From positions 273,407 to 337,406 of the forward strand of contig JAHLKF010000022.1 in assembly GCA_025558075.1 (NCBI GenBank): 64,000 bases of DNA, given 5' to 3'. A program made the translations under genes and the position numbers. The notes beneath the pieces are model-generated. The model searched no databases and was not told the origin of the DNA. It saw only the letters and a list, made by a program, of their open reading frames with translations. The stretch comes from Gaertneriomyces semiglobifer (Eukaryota > Chytridiomycota > Chytridiomycetes > Spizellomycetales > Spizellomycetaceae). Position 1 is the first letter of the stretch. Each line of letters begins with the position of its first letter. This document shows, one piece after another, positions 22,082 to 35,661 of this stretch.

Positions 22082-24628
22082 ATGGATACGAGCGGGACGC
22101 CGCCGGAAACGACTGTTCTACGCGGGACCTCCTTAGGGTCACCTCCGCGAGCTCCGAATCCCTATGTGGAGCCGAGTGATATCGAACGTCGCGACAATTC
22201 CGTGCAAAATGCCGACGAACCGTCGAGGACATCTGCCGCCATTGCGAGGAGTCACCAACGCGAAGGATCTCCGCCAACGCCAGAGATATCGTCTGTGCCG
22301 CTGTCGTCTGCTGAGATGATACCGGACGGTTTTATCGGAACCAGCTTCATAGAATCATATGAGCGCAGCGATAAAATAGGCCAGGGGACATTTGGAGAGG
22401 TCACTGTAGCGTACCATAAGGTCACCGGTCAAAAGGTGGCCTTGAAGCGAGTGATCCTGCATAAAGAGAAGGAAGGCATCCCAATCACAACCGTTCGCGA
22501 GGTTCAAGTATTAAAGTTACTGCATCATAAGAATATTATGTCATTACATGAGTTGACTCTGGAAAAAGGTAAGCGGGCAGCCCTTTGATGAAGTCTCTGA
22601 AGTGCCCTCACGCTAGCTGGTTAGGCAATGCGGAGAGAATAGAACCATCCAGGTTATACCTGGTCTTTCCTTTCATGGAGCATGACCTTGCTGGACTTCT
22701 TGGGAACCCTGCGGTTCTTTTCGAACCGCAACACATCAAGTCGTTCGCGCGACAAATTTTGGAGGGCTTGGCGTACATCCATAAGGTACGAAGTGAATCC
22801 CTCACGGATTAAGGAGGGCTCCGCTTATTGTGTCTCTCGTCCAGGAACACGTGTTACATAGAGACCTGAAGACCGCCAATATTCTGGTAGATAATAGAGG
22901 AAATCTGCGCATAACGGACTTTGGCCTGGCGAGGTCGTATACCGAACGGGACTACACCCTGACGCCCAACGTGGTGACACGGGTAAGTAATCCATTCTTA
23001 GGCGGGATTGCGGGATTTATACCAAAGCATAACTCGCCTAGTGGTACCGTGCCCCAGAACTCATTATTGGGCTGAAATACTACGGCACACCTGTTGATAT
23101 GTGGGGCTTCGCGTGAGTACCGAGCCGATGATTTACTTTTGTCTTTTGTTTGCTCAAGCGAATTTGTTTCCCTCAGGTGCGTGTTTGCAGAGTTGTGGGA
23201 TCGTAGAGCTGTCTTTCGCGGCGACACCGAGGTGCAAATTATGGATAAAATTTTGACAATATGCGGAACACCGACCAAAGACGACTGGCCTGATTTCGTT
23301 AGCTTAACGGAGCAAGTCAATGTGAAACCCAAGGAGCATGAACGTAAAGTTAGAGAGACCTGGATACCCGAGAGGTACTTGGGATTTGAGTTCACATGCC
23401 CGCTGCGCGGAAGCACCACCTAATGGCATTATTCCAGATTCGACTATACAACTATCGAGTTTATTGATAGCCTCTTCATTTTGAATCCTGCAACTCGCCC
23501 GACAGCAGAACAGGCATTAGAGCATGCATACTTCATCATGGAGCCGGCCCCTGCGCGGCCAAACACTGAAGAGTAAGGATGAATCGGGCAATGTACTTTC
23601 TGACAGCAACTGACTGCTGGCGCATCTGCAGTTTTGCTCCATGGCCTTCATCACATGACTTGACGGTACGAGCTGCGCTTCGCAAGCAAAAAGAGGCTGG
23701 AATCGTCCCTGGCCTGCAACAGCACTGCGATGTCCACCGCACAACGAGCGGGCTGATCGTGCGCCGAAGAAGGGTGGACTGCGAACAACTTGACCAACAA
23801 CGCATTCGTGAGGAAGAAGCAAAGCGTGAGGCGAGACGGAAGGCGCAAGAAAAGAGTCATACACCCGGCCGAGGCTCAAGAAAGACCCGAGCGACTGCCG
23901 ATTGGTCGGGTAAACATACCAGTAAACCACGACCTAATCGTACGGATATGGGTCAACGTTGGAATACAGGAAACAGAAACGCAGCCAGGAATGGTTTGGC
24001 AATAACACCGTATCCGCGACCGTCCCAAAGTGACGAGGGGCCGCTGACTGGACCGACGATCCCTGGGACTAGCGTGAATGGAGGAAGGTCAGCCGCAGAT
24101 AAACACCCACGCCATATGCCTGATAACGTCCGCCGAGGAGATGACCGCCGCACTAGTAATGATGGAAGTAAAGATCTTCAGCGTGGCGACAGACGCACTG
24201 ACATGCGGAGCAACGTGCGAGAAGACGACGTTCATCGGAATCTACAAGGCCGCGGCGCTGAGAGACACCATCCGTATAATGTAGCTCGCGGGTCCAATCA
24301 TGCGGCCGAAGCTAGTGGACGACATCGTGAATCTCTGCGGTCAACTAAGGAAGTGGGTCAACGTTATCCAGAAAGCAGCAATGTGTACGCCGCTGAAACG
24401 GAGGAACGCCGCGGTAGAGGGCGGGAGGTATGGCGGGATCCTCGCAACGAGGGCGGGCCACGGCCACAAGATCGGAGGACAATGGCTAATACTGATCGTA
24501 CTGCCGATACGCGGCGTAATCACGAAGAAATGCATCGGGCATTTGAGCATTGGGACGTGCGATATGAGGAGGATGAAAGTGGCGACGGAAAGTCATGGCG
24601 GCGGAAGTCTGCCCCGGTCCGGCGGTAG
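22082..24628 (+). CDS. cyclin-dependent kinase, CDK9/Bur1-like, with long Arg-rich tail
   Basis: Transcriptional CDK that probably phosphorylates the RNA polymerase II tail and elongation factors with a cyclin T-type partner. Seen: glycine loop [14 protein letters not shown] lysine, cyclin-binding helix PITTVRE (PITALRE in CDK9), [16 protein letters not shown] and the T-loop NVVTRWYRAPE. The kinase domain is preceded by about 85 Ser/Pro-rich residues and followed by the CDK9-like [18 protein letters not shown] and then about 320 residues rich in Arg, Asp, Gly and Ser. Six introns of 50-65 nt split the catalytic domain; the tail is one exon ending at 24628. CDK12/Ctk1 is the main alternative. 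Confidence 0.88.
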
Positions 24629-24761
24629 CTGAGCATGAACGTTTAGGATGATACCCATAGGGTTACTGTGGCGGGCATACGGCTGTAATTTATTTACAAA
24701 TACAAGAAAACATAGTATATAATAGAGGTCGGTTAAAGAACAGGATCCGGATCCGCTTGCG

Positions 24762-25355
24762 TTAGCGGGATTCCTGGAGCTTTTTTAGCCGGGCAAAAAT
24801 CTCATGCTTCTCGGCTTGCAGCGACTGAAGCCTTTCTTGCACTTCGGAAGCAGGTAACAAGCCAGCTAGGGCGTGTGCTCTGAGATCGGTCAGCGGCTTG
24901 CCATTGGAAATGGGTGGAGCAGTCTTTGGAGCAGAGTCTACAATATTACGGACTATTGAACAAGGCCATGCTCCGGGAATCCCAAACGGGATAACATGGA
25001 AGTGCCCCCTTCACCTGCTTACCTTTACCGCCCGTATCAGAGTGCGGGCTTTTAATGGGTGCTGCTTTGATGGGCTCCGGACCTTTTGGGCTTATATTCA
25101 GAGTTTGTCCATCGGGAGATTCATCATCGTCCTCCTTCCACGGTCGTTTTCTCTTATGTCCTATTGTGTCTCGGTTGTTTTCGCATAAGGCTGCCTTTTT
25201 ATCCCCTAGCCGTCGAGCAAAAGCTTTTTTTACTTTGGCCGGTATGTGCTCAGTATCCCATAAAAACTCCGCCGGCGGTTCCGGTTCCACATAATCCCAT
25301 CTCACCGGTTTATCCACCTCAGGCAATCCCTTCCCGTTGCTCCTGTCGTGCATCC
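24762..25355 (-). CDS. unknown protein with basic linker and C-terminal coiled coil
   Basis: Two exons join in frame across an intron at about 24941-25023 (GGTAAGCAG...ATTGTAG). The protein has a conserved-looking part (RWDYVEPEPPAEFLWDTEHI, then PAKVKKAFARRLGDKKA), a nuclear-signal-like KRKRPW motif and acidic stretch, and a C-terminal helix (QERLQSLQAEKHEIFARLK) ending LQESR at 24762. I place the start at the ATG at 25353-25355. The frame continues upstream to about 25485 with similar composition (CGFDTPNSASAFNFIKN), so a 5' exon may exist. An overlapping plus-strand possibility exists from 25399. No family recognised. Confidence 0.5.
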
Positions 25356-25779
25356 TCCCCGCCTCGTAGCCTTGTCGTCGTCGTCGCCGAGTGTTTTTGA
25401 TGAAGTTGAACGCTGAAGCGGAGTTGGGCGTGTCAAAGCCGCACGCGCTGGGGTTAGGGTCGCGGAGGGCTGGATCAAGGCGCACGGCGAAAGGTCAATT
25501 CATCGTCGTAAGTTCACAAAAAGCGGGCAGCCTTCCTCTCCAGCAACGACGATCCAGAGCAAGCAAGGAACCTCCCGCCGCGTTACTTGGGCAGATATCG
25601 CTACAGAAGCACTCAGATTCATTATTTGGGACGACTCTAGCTCGGAGGGGATCAGTGGTGCCTGTCGGGTAAGTAGCGTGGAGCGCGTCCGGATAGATAG
25701 GATCGACAAGGTGGCTAATCACTTTTCTTGCTATCTAGGAAATAACCTTGTTATATACTGTTTGAAGTAACAAGAGAAC

Positions 25780-28158
<2,379 letters not shown>

Positions 28159-28280
28159 GTAAATGAGTAGTTCAATGACAAACATTATCATGACTTTTGC
28201 GCTGTATTCATGTAGAGACGTGGTGATTCGTTAATGTATCTAGTTGCGAAAGTTCTGATAATTTCAGTTGGCGCAAACAT

Positions 28281-30236
28281 TCAAAGGCCGGTAGTCTCTG
28301 CCCCAAGTCCGCCAAAGCGATCTATTATGGCCCGCTCTGACGGCTCGCATTCGCTGGATACTTCTGTCTTCAGCCGCCAAATTCTGACAACACTCTTGAA
28401 ATCCCCACTGGCAAGCAGATCCGACCGGTAGGGATTGAAAGCCACAGCTGTGGTGGCAATGGTGGATTTGGCGGACGATTCCAGAGTGTGCGCAGGAAGG
28501 GTTGTCGATTTCTGTATGGGCCTCGATGAGCAATGCGTTCCCACCCGACTACCGACAAGAACGGCTTCATACGTACAGCGAGATCGTATATATAAACCAT
28601 TCCATCACCGCTTGCGCATGCGAAAACGGTGGCCCGTACTGGGCTCCAATCCACGCAGTATATGGTCTTTCCGGAAGGCTCCCAGGTCGAGAGGTGTTTC
28701 GTCTGTTTGTATGGTCAGATGGTCAGACTAAGCTCGTTGTGCGGTATCAGCTTGGAAACTGAAAGTACCTGCAGAATATTGTACAACCGAATTTCCCCAT
28801 CACTACCAGCAGTGAGAAGAAGGTTACGATGAAAAGGCGAGTACGCCACTGAGTTTACAGGTCCCACATGTGGTTGGTAAGCATTTTGAATCGGATTCGG
28901 ATATTGAGGCCGACCTACATACAACGTCAGAGATTAGAGATCCTAGTCAGTTAGTGTAGCTGATCTCTTGATACCTTTTTCGTCTAAGCGGACACTTGCC
29001 CCGTCTATAGCAAGCGTTGTTGTGCATTTCGCAACATAGCCCCCTTCTGTTACTATTGTATACTGTGTGGGATTTTCTTTCGACAGTGTAAAACCAGTAG
29101 CACCTAAAACAAAATCCTGTTTCGTGCCGCCGAGACGGAGATGTCGTGGAATCCCTGAAGCATGCAGTTGAGAACTGGGATGTTGAATGGGATAAAGCCG
29201 CTGGTCAATATCAGTCGTCAACAAACGGGCCAAATACGCTAAAATACCCTCGAATAGGCGCTTCCAGCTTGTTATTCAAATCCCACCACAGTATTTTGCC
29301 GTCGTTGCCGACACTCATTATCTAACCCCAATACGAATTGAGTGAGAAAACGTCGACAGGAAGCATTGTAAGAACGCAAGTTCTTACCTGGTATTCTCCA
29401 TGTTTTTCGCCAGGCACCCATAATACTTTCGCGACAGCCTCCAGATGACCAATTTCCTGCATCTTGGTACTGAAAAGAATCCCATCCTTTCCAGCATCTT
29501 GATTAATGCGTGCAACAAATACTTGTCCAGTGAACGTTGCTCCTGCCAACAAGGTGGGCTGTACAGGATGAAACGCCAACGTCATGACGCAGTTTTCGAC
29601 CTCGATGTTTCCAACGCACTCTGCCTGGCCGTTCGCTCTTCGTACGTTCCATGCAATGACAGCCCCTTTGTGAAGGCAAACATGTTCGTGATCCCACCTT
29701 CCTAGGCCAACGCCTACAATGCCCCCCTTGCAACTCCAGCTAATGTCAGTGCACAACATCCCACGCTCCCAATCTCGCACGCCAGTGCTCGCATCCAGAG
29801 TATGAATACATGAAGTTGCGTTAATCTCATCTTCCCATCGGGGCTGCCACGCTGCAAATGCCGTTGAAGTCAGATTTGCGAGGAGTTGTCGGGATACCAA
29901 AGGTTCCACATCTTGAAGGAAAAGGCGCATCGAATTTTGATCATATGAAGCTCGGGTCATGGATTTCGCAGATGGCGGATCCGTTTGGGTCTGTAACGCT
30001 TGGCGATGTTACATCAACGCTTTAGCGCCGTCTCGCACTGCTTCCACTTCACATACCGCATTGTTTCTCTGATCTCCAGCTTGGGTGGATGTATCCCTGA
30101 AGCTTACAACCTCCGTCTGCACTGCGCTCTCCTCCTGAGCAACTTCCTTTCGCCATGTGGATGGGACATTGACGCTGTCCTGTTCCGTGGAAACATCTGT
30201 GAATTTTGGTGGGGGAATCGCTGGCGCCGACAGCAT
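28281..30236 (-). CDS. DYNC2I2: cytoplasmic dynein-2 intermediate chain (WDR34), flagellar retrograde IFT motor
   Basis: WD40 subunit of the dynein-2 complex that drives retrograde intraflagellar transport. Human-like segments are clear: DGKILWWDLNNK, YTIVTEGGYVAKC, GPVNSVAYSPFHRNLLLTAG, then SDGEIRLYNILQ, and VDWSPVRATVFACASGDG. The N-terminus (MLSAPAIPPPKFTDVS, then paired VQTE/TQTD motifs) matches the unstructured light-chain-binding arm. Start ATG at 30234-30236; about eight exons, stop at 28281. One oddity: the frame changes by one base at a CCC run (29247-29249, GGG on the coding strand) between LEAPIRG and ILAYLARLL, an assembly error or a real lesion. It shares a divergent promoter with Kintoun. 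Confidence 0.9.
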
Positions 30237-30410
30237 TCTGGTATCCGCGGAGATGAACTGCAGCTGATGCAGTTTACCCGACGCGTTGCGAGTTTAACTT
30301 TGCTGCGCAGAATCCATCGACGCGCGTAGGTTCAAAGTTGAGCAGTTGAAATTGAGGTAGTTTCCAACCATCATCACCATCATCGGCCTCGCCGAGAACC
30401 TGAAGCGAAA
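30237..30410. promoter_or_regulatory. shared divergent promoter of WDR34 and Kintoun
   Basis: Only 174 bp separate the two start codons, so both flagellar genes must be driven from this stretch. I looked for an RFX-type X-box (GTNRCC-N-RGYAAC) and did not find a convincing match. Confidence 0.6.
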
Positions 30411-32329
30411 ATGATGGGCGGCGAGAAAAAGCGGGATCTCAACATCACCGAAGCAGTTAGTTCGTCGGGAGCTCGCGACCTTACCAGCCATTATCTAATT
30501 GTTAAACCTCTAGGAGTACCGCCAACTGGAGCAGTCTCTTAAAAATGATGAATTCCGTAACTTATTTATGGATTACATGAAAGAAATTGCAGATCCCAAG
30601 AACAGAGAATTATATGAAAAAGAACTCACCGCACTAGAGGCTGACCGTGGGAACGATGTACGCTTCGTGAAGCCGGAACCGGGATATGTCATCAAGACAA
30701 CCTTGACGCACGGCTCGAACCAAGGCCGCAAGGTTTTCATCAATATCTGCACATCTCCTGAAATTGCTGAGGCCAAGCCTAGTCCGGTCAAGAAAGGAGA
30801 TCAAGGCCAAAGCTGGTCAATACCATACAGTCTCGGTCAACCTAGGGAGGACGTGGATAATGGTACGTTACGAATCCTCTGACGCATGTGGCCAAACTCA
30901 ATCACCAATGCCCTAATAGCCAATAACAAGTGCACGGTCTACGATTGTGTTTTCCATCCTGAAACCTATCAATTGGGCCGCCAAAAACCAGCTTTCGACC
31001 AGCTGCTGGTTAGTACCGCCATTGAAGGGATAGAGAAACAGTTTAAAGTTCACCTTGATAAAAGTGTGTAATCCGCTTATGAAGCAACCTTGTTGTCATC
31101 GCCGCTAACCTCGAATCGTATAGAGTACCGAGTTCCGAAAATGAAATTCAAAGGTGTACCAACAATGACAGTCATTCGCACCCCGGCCGGAAGCAAGCCC
31201 GTAGGCGAGACAACTACTGAGTATATTGAGCGGCTGCAAGAGGAGCAGCGGAGGAATCAGACATCCGCAAAATCACAGAGTTCGCGACTAATCGAAGAAT
31301 TGGACCCGGCGATCGCGCCGCGGACCGAGGATAAAGTCGAAGCGATACCGAAATATCGCATTGTGTACAAGGACATCAACGCGGATTACCAGAAGTACAC
31401 GTGCGAAAGAGAGAGGCAGTATGGTGCAAGGCCAGATGCGCTGACGGTGAAAGTGCAATTGCCGGGAGTGGTGCGTAAACATGTGCTTCCACAAATGCGG
31501 CAGGAGCGCTCATAGTGCCCTTTGGTACCAGTCGTCTGCAAGCCAAGTTGATCTCGATATTGACCAAAAAAAGATGTCCGTATTAGTAACGGGCAGATAT
31601 CGTTTGCTGCTAGAGCTACCTCTGCCGGTAAATCCAGATAAGGGCGATGCAAAGTTCAACAAGGCAGCGCAAGAACTTTCTATCGAGCTGCCGGTGATTC
31701 CTGCGCCGAGTTCAAAACCAGTAGGTCGTTGATTTAGGTTCTCGGGTCGACATTGTCTGACCGATGATTCCCAGTCTACGAGCGCAGAGGTGCACGAAAA
31801 AGACGAGGTTAACCACATCTCGGAACCACCCGAAGAAGACAGCATGCCAGAGACGTCCGCAGTGGATGCTGGTAGTGAAAGGTCATCACTTGCACCTACG
31901 GCAAAGGATAGCGAGATTACAGATGTGACAGTGCCGGAAGAACGTAGTGACCTGATTTCTACGAACCATCGTGGGAGCGACCAGTCCGCCGCCTCTTGCG
32001 CGGCCGTTGAAGAAAACGGCCATGAACGTTTGGACGATAGCGATGGAAAGGATGATATTAGTGAAGACGCCGCGGAGGACACGGCTATCCCAATTGCTTT
32101 CCCGGATTCTGTTCAACATCCTTCGCAACAGGCTTCCATTCCTGTGGCCTCGCAACAAAACAACGAATTCGCCGTAGTAACGGGCAAGGCAATTCCTGAA
32201 CAGACACCTACCAAAGGGCCCGCGCAAACATTCACTGAGAGTATTCACGAGGCAGAGACACCTCTAGTTATCCAATCTTTAGAGCCGCCGGTCTTTAGCA
32301 ACACATTAATGTACGATCTAGACGATTAG
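30411..32329 (+). CDS. DNAAF2: Kintoun/PIH-domain dynein axonemal assembly factor
   Basis: Cytoplasmic co-chaperone that preassembles axonemal dynein arms with HSP90. The PIH1 domain is clear: NDEFRNLFMDYMKEIADPKN, then TALEADRGNDVRFVKPEPGY, KVFINICTSPEI and YDCVFHPETYQL. A CS-like C-terminal module follows (SASQVDLDIDQKKMSVLVTG, LPLPVNPDKGDAKF), then an acidic, Glu/Asp/Ser-rich tail. Exon 1 is 30411-30455 (MMGGEKKRDLNITEA); the first introns are 30456-30513 and 30863-30919. The acceptor before SSASQ is at TACCAG. Six exons end at 32329. It could be another PIH family member, but the N-terminal motif is closest to Kintoun. Confidence 0.9.
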
Positions 32330-32460
32330 CACCCATCGCCCTTCGTTGCTATATTACGACGTTAAGAGTCTTATCTATTTATAAAAGAATAACTCTATAA
32401 TCTTAGTTTCGTATGAAAGAAATCGACGTAATTATGTCCGGTGTGCCACAAGGATTCGCA

Positions 32461-34005
32461 TTAACAGTTTACGCCTTGTTGATTCTCCCCACCAAACAAC
32501 TGTGCACGTCGTGTCTCTTCGCATTCACACAACCGTGACCGCCCTCGAGACCTCCGCAAATGAGCTGGCTCGCAACTGTCATCCTGAAGGTCAGCTCGAT
32601 CCATCTGTCGGCAAGTACCGCAGCAGTACACGCCGTATTTCCCGCTTGCGCTTTCATCTTTGCACGACTCATGGCAAGCGTCGCAGCACAAAACGAGCAA
32701 GTGACAACCGCTTCCTATACATTTGTAAGAATCACCTGAAATAGGACCGGAGCAGAAACTGCACGGAGACATTGCCACAGCATCAACGCCGAGTGTTTGT
32801 CGGGCGTCAAAAACGTAATTCCTTCCTTCAAACAGGCTTTGCACTGGTCTCTCGGTATCATGTGGATGCGAGCCCACATCCTGCTCCGCTTGGCTTGCCG
32901 GTTCATGTCCCTTTACCCATTCGATATAGTTATGAATGCCACCGTCAAGCATGATGACGGGGAGGTCGAGCTCTTCCATCAACCAGGCGGAAGCCTTCTC
33001 ACAGCGGATGCCGCCTGTGCAGTACGTTATGACCGCCTTCTTCCCCGTGAATAGGTCTTTATTTCTGTGCACGTACTCGGGCAGTGACGAGAACCTCCTG
33101 ATGGACGGGCAAATGGCACTCCGAAACCGACCGATGCGGGATTCGTAGTAATTACGGGTATCTAACACTATGTAATCGTCCTTGTCAGCGACCTCCTCCA
33201 GTAGCTGGTGAAACTGTGGCGGAGGAAGTCCTTGGACTTTGGGGCAGCCCTCTGCTTCCGCGCTGCTACCGTCCAATATGGAGTACCGCATCGATCTTGG
33301 TACCCAGTCTTTCACCCCAAGGGGGCATATCTCCTCCACGACCTTGACTGAGAGCCCATCAAATACGTGCCGACACCCGGGAGACGGCTTAAAGAAAGTG
33401 TGTCGACGCTGGTGCCATCCTTCATGGCTTTTGCTCAAACTAAGTCCATCTAACAATTCGCTAGAGGCCAGCTCCTCCATGTACTCTTCAGTTGCCGCCA
33501 CGGTACCGCCCACCGTAACGTTAATGCCCTCATTGGCCACTCGTATTTTTCCAGTGAGGCCAAGTCTGCTGCACAAATCGTCCTGCCAGGAAGCAACAGC
33601 GACAGGATCCCGTACATGAGTGTAACGGTAAAATAGCAACACTGAGCCAGCGGTTGCTTCGGTTTCAAGGCACTGGCAATCAAGTCGTACAGGATCCGAA
33701 TTTCCTTTAGGCGCTCGTCTCCTCTGATATTTCGGTGGTATTTCTTCCTGTTGGGGTCTCTCCGCCTTCGCCTTCCCTTGTTGAAGCTGCTCCAAGATAT
33801 CTTCTTCGGTTGCTCTTAACTCATCCACATGCACGCTAAGGACATGCCTTGAAACAGCTTCGCGGGTATCAAACACATTGTCGCAGCAAGTCCACACTAA
33901 TGAATCCGTATCCGTCAGCCGGCAACGCAGTAGCTGCTTTACAGCTCGCCGTTTAGCAACCTTTCGGAGAGCAGTCGTAGCACTGTCACTAGCTGGAACT
34001 GTCAT
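32461..34005 (-). CDS. TSTD2: rhodanese-domain protein, TSTD2-like (TrhO-related)
   Basis: Single exon of 514 codons. The order matches TSTD2: an N-terminal zinc-finger-like part (CRLTDTDSLVWTCCDNVFD, with a later H...H), an acylphosphatase/ferredoxin-like domain (LFYRYTHVRDP, TGKIRVANEGINVTVGGT), then a rhodanese domain with DYIVLDTRNYYESRIG and the active loop YCTGGIRCEKA. A C-terminal cysteine-rich zinc region follows. The bacterial relative TrhO hydroxylates uridine 34 in tRNA using such a loop; whether this protein does so is inference. The start at 34005 is preceded by a tandem repeat that carries two more ATGs (separate entry). Confidence 0.9.
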   Translation of the reverse strand: MTVPASDSATTALRKVAKRRAVKQLLRCRLTDTDSLVWTCCDNVFDTREAVSRHVLSVHVDELRATEEDILEQLQQGKAKAERPQQEEIPPKYQRRRAPKGNSDPVRLDCQCLETEATAGSVLLFYRYTHVRDPVAVASWQDDLCSRLGLTGKIRVANEGINVTVGGTVAATEEYMEELASSELLDGLSLSKSHEGWHQRRHTFFKPSPGCRHVFDGLSVKVVEEICPLGVKDWVPRSMRYSILDGSSAEAEGCPKVQGLPPPQFHQLLEEVADKDDYIVLDTRNYYESRIGRFRSAICPSIRRFSSLPEYVHRNKDLFTGKKAVITYCTGGIRCEKASAWLMEELDLPVIMLDGGIHNYIEWVKGHEPASQAEQDVGSHPHDTERPVQSLFEGRNYVFDARQTLGVDAVAMSPCSFCSGPISGDSYKCIGSGCHLLVLCCDACHESCKDESASGKYGVYCCGTCRQMDRADLQDDSCEPAHLRRSRGRSRLCECEETRRAQLFGGENQQGVNC

Positions 34006-34063
34006 GGTGAATTTGGCGCTGATGGAACTGTCATGGTGAATTTGGCGCTGATGGGATGCTCAT
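34002..34063 (-). promoter_or_regulatory. tandem upstream ORFs over a 29-bp repeat at the TSTD2 start
   Basis: Three ATGs lie exactly 29 bp apart (first bases at 34063, 34034 and 34005); the last starts TSTD2. The first two open 10-codon frames (MSIPSAPNSP and MTVPSAPNSP). Each stops at a TGA that overlaps the next ATG (ATGA). The repeat unit is exact between the last two copies and partly decayed in the first. Confidence 0.75.
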
Positions 34064-34523
34064 GAACCGACTACGAGAAGCGCCATTCAAAATTTTTGGT
34101 CCCAAACTCAACATTGACAGGATGGACGCAGACTAGTGGCCATTAACATGCAAAGTGGGAACAGTAGCGAGCTCTAGGAGGGCGATGATGATGTCTATGG
34201 CAGGAACATTGTAGATCTGCTCCTTTACAGCAGATGTGTTCTTCGTCGCCTGCACGTATCCGAACATGTGGCTTTATTCGACTTTGCGTTGGCAGGGTCT
34301 TAATTCTCCCTCCGCCTTCGAACATGGTTCTCTGGCGTGCGAGAGCTGCAAGCTCACAAAGCCACAGTAGCTTGCTCATTAGGATTCGCTCACCCTTACG
34401 TCGGCCGGGCAGTTATACTACGCGTAGACGTCAGCACCACGATCCCAGTATAAAAGGCGAGGTGTCTCTGCACTTGCCATGCAGCCTCTTGTAATTGCAG
34501 AAAGTGGTTTATGAAATCTCACA
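34064..34523. other. divergent intergenic region with TATA box
   Basis: It lies between TSTD2 and the dehydrogenase. A TATA box (TATAAAA, 34449-34455) lies about 69 bp before the dehydrogenase ATG. No supported gene. Confidence 0.5.
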
Positions 34524-35576
34524 ATGCCTAGTGCGGAAAGAACAATTCGCGATCTATCCGCCCTGGTTACAGGTGCAAGCCGTGGCATCGGTCGAGCGGT
34601 GGCAGTGGGTCTTGCTCAAGAAGGGTCAGTGTGCACAAACGTTCTGAGCATGCAGAAAGTGATCTTGACATCGGTGTCTTGGCCTTCGCAGATGTCGTGT
34701 AGCCCTTGTCGCGCGCAATGCGGAAAAGCTGGAGCAAGTTCGCTCGGAGTGCATGAATGCTGGCGCCCAAGAGGCATTGGTACTGCCTTGTGATGTCACC
34801 AACGATGAAGATACTCAGAAGGTGGTAGATACCATCAAAAGCAAATTTGGCACATTGAACATATTAGTCAACAACTCTGGTATTGGAGGAGCTGGAGACG
34901 CCTTTGAATGCGATTGGGAAGGATGGAAAAATGTAATGGATGTGAATCTCCTCTCCTGTATGAGAATGACCAAGCTCGCTCTGCCCTTGCTCAAGGTATG
35001 TCTGGCTGTCCAGTTGCTCATCCATTATTTGTTTGACATAATAACTTGATTTGCAGTCTTCTGGTCGCGGCTACATCATCAACATCGCATCACTTGCAGG
35101 TCGTCGAACTATGAAGGGCAATGTTGATTATGGTGAGGCGTTGCTTGGGTTAGTCAGGTCAGGTTTTCTGACTGTTATTAACGGACCATACAGCGACGTC
35201 GAAAGCAGGTGTCATTCAGTTCAGCAACTCTCTTTTCGAAGACGTTCGCGACGCAAATATTAAAGTGTGCTCCATCAGCCCTGGGTAAGATGCCTATGTC
35301 AAGCGACACCAGCGCCTGTGAATCATTTTCTCACTGTATAACCCTTGCCCGGGTAGATATGTGGCGACGGACATGGTTAAAAATGTGAACAGGGACCACG
35401 CGAAGTTCATCCTGCCGGAGGACATTGCGGACACTGTTCTATATGTAACAAAGGTGTGTATCATCGGAGCACATTCACCGTGTATCTTGAGCACGCGTCA
35501 GCTGATGCTCGTCATGTAGCTGTCTCCGTCGGCATGCCCAACGGAAATTGTTATTCGCCCTCAATTGACACCCTAG
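34524..35576 (+). CDS. short-chain dehydrogenase/reductase
   Basis: Classical NAD(P)-dependent SDR, substrate unknown. The cofactor motif is ALVTGASRGIGRAVAV; after the first intron the frame resumes CRVALVARNAEKL (the Arg suggests NADP). Then come VLPCDVTNDED, ILVNNSGIGGAGD, IINIASLAG and the catalytic YATSKAGV, formed across a splice junction. It ends IVIRPQLTP with TAG at 35574-35576. Five introns of 50-70 nt are supported by frame. The length of about 245 residues is normal, with no targeting signal. It resembles cytosolic 3-oxoacyl- or sepiapterin-type reductases. Confidence 0.87.
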
Positions 35577-35661
35577 ACCCCACAGTCATTCAATTTTCGG
35601 CATGTGTATGATATTTACAAGTATTACATAAATAATTGGGCTGTTGCTCAATATGGTTATT

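Noticed and set aside
24300..24632. Plus-strand 110-codon ORF in a second frame
   Set aside because: It overlaps the low-complexity CDK tail and has no start context or family resemblance.
25399..25672. Small plus-strand gene starting at 25399 with a 36-nt intron
   Set aside because: It is possible but overlaps the upstream extension of the minus-strand gene, has very basic low-complexity sequence and an intron shorter than the rest. Not strong enough to list.
31510..32082. 190-codon minus-strand ORF rich in Ser
   Set aside because: It is antisense to the acidic Kintoun tail; Ser-rich antisense frames are expected opposite Glu/Asp/Ser codons.
34064..34494. ORFs on both strands between TSTD2 and the dehydrogenase
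   Set aside because: Arg/Ser/Pro-rich translations without domains; the region has a TATA box and is best read as promoter.
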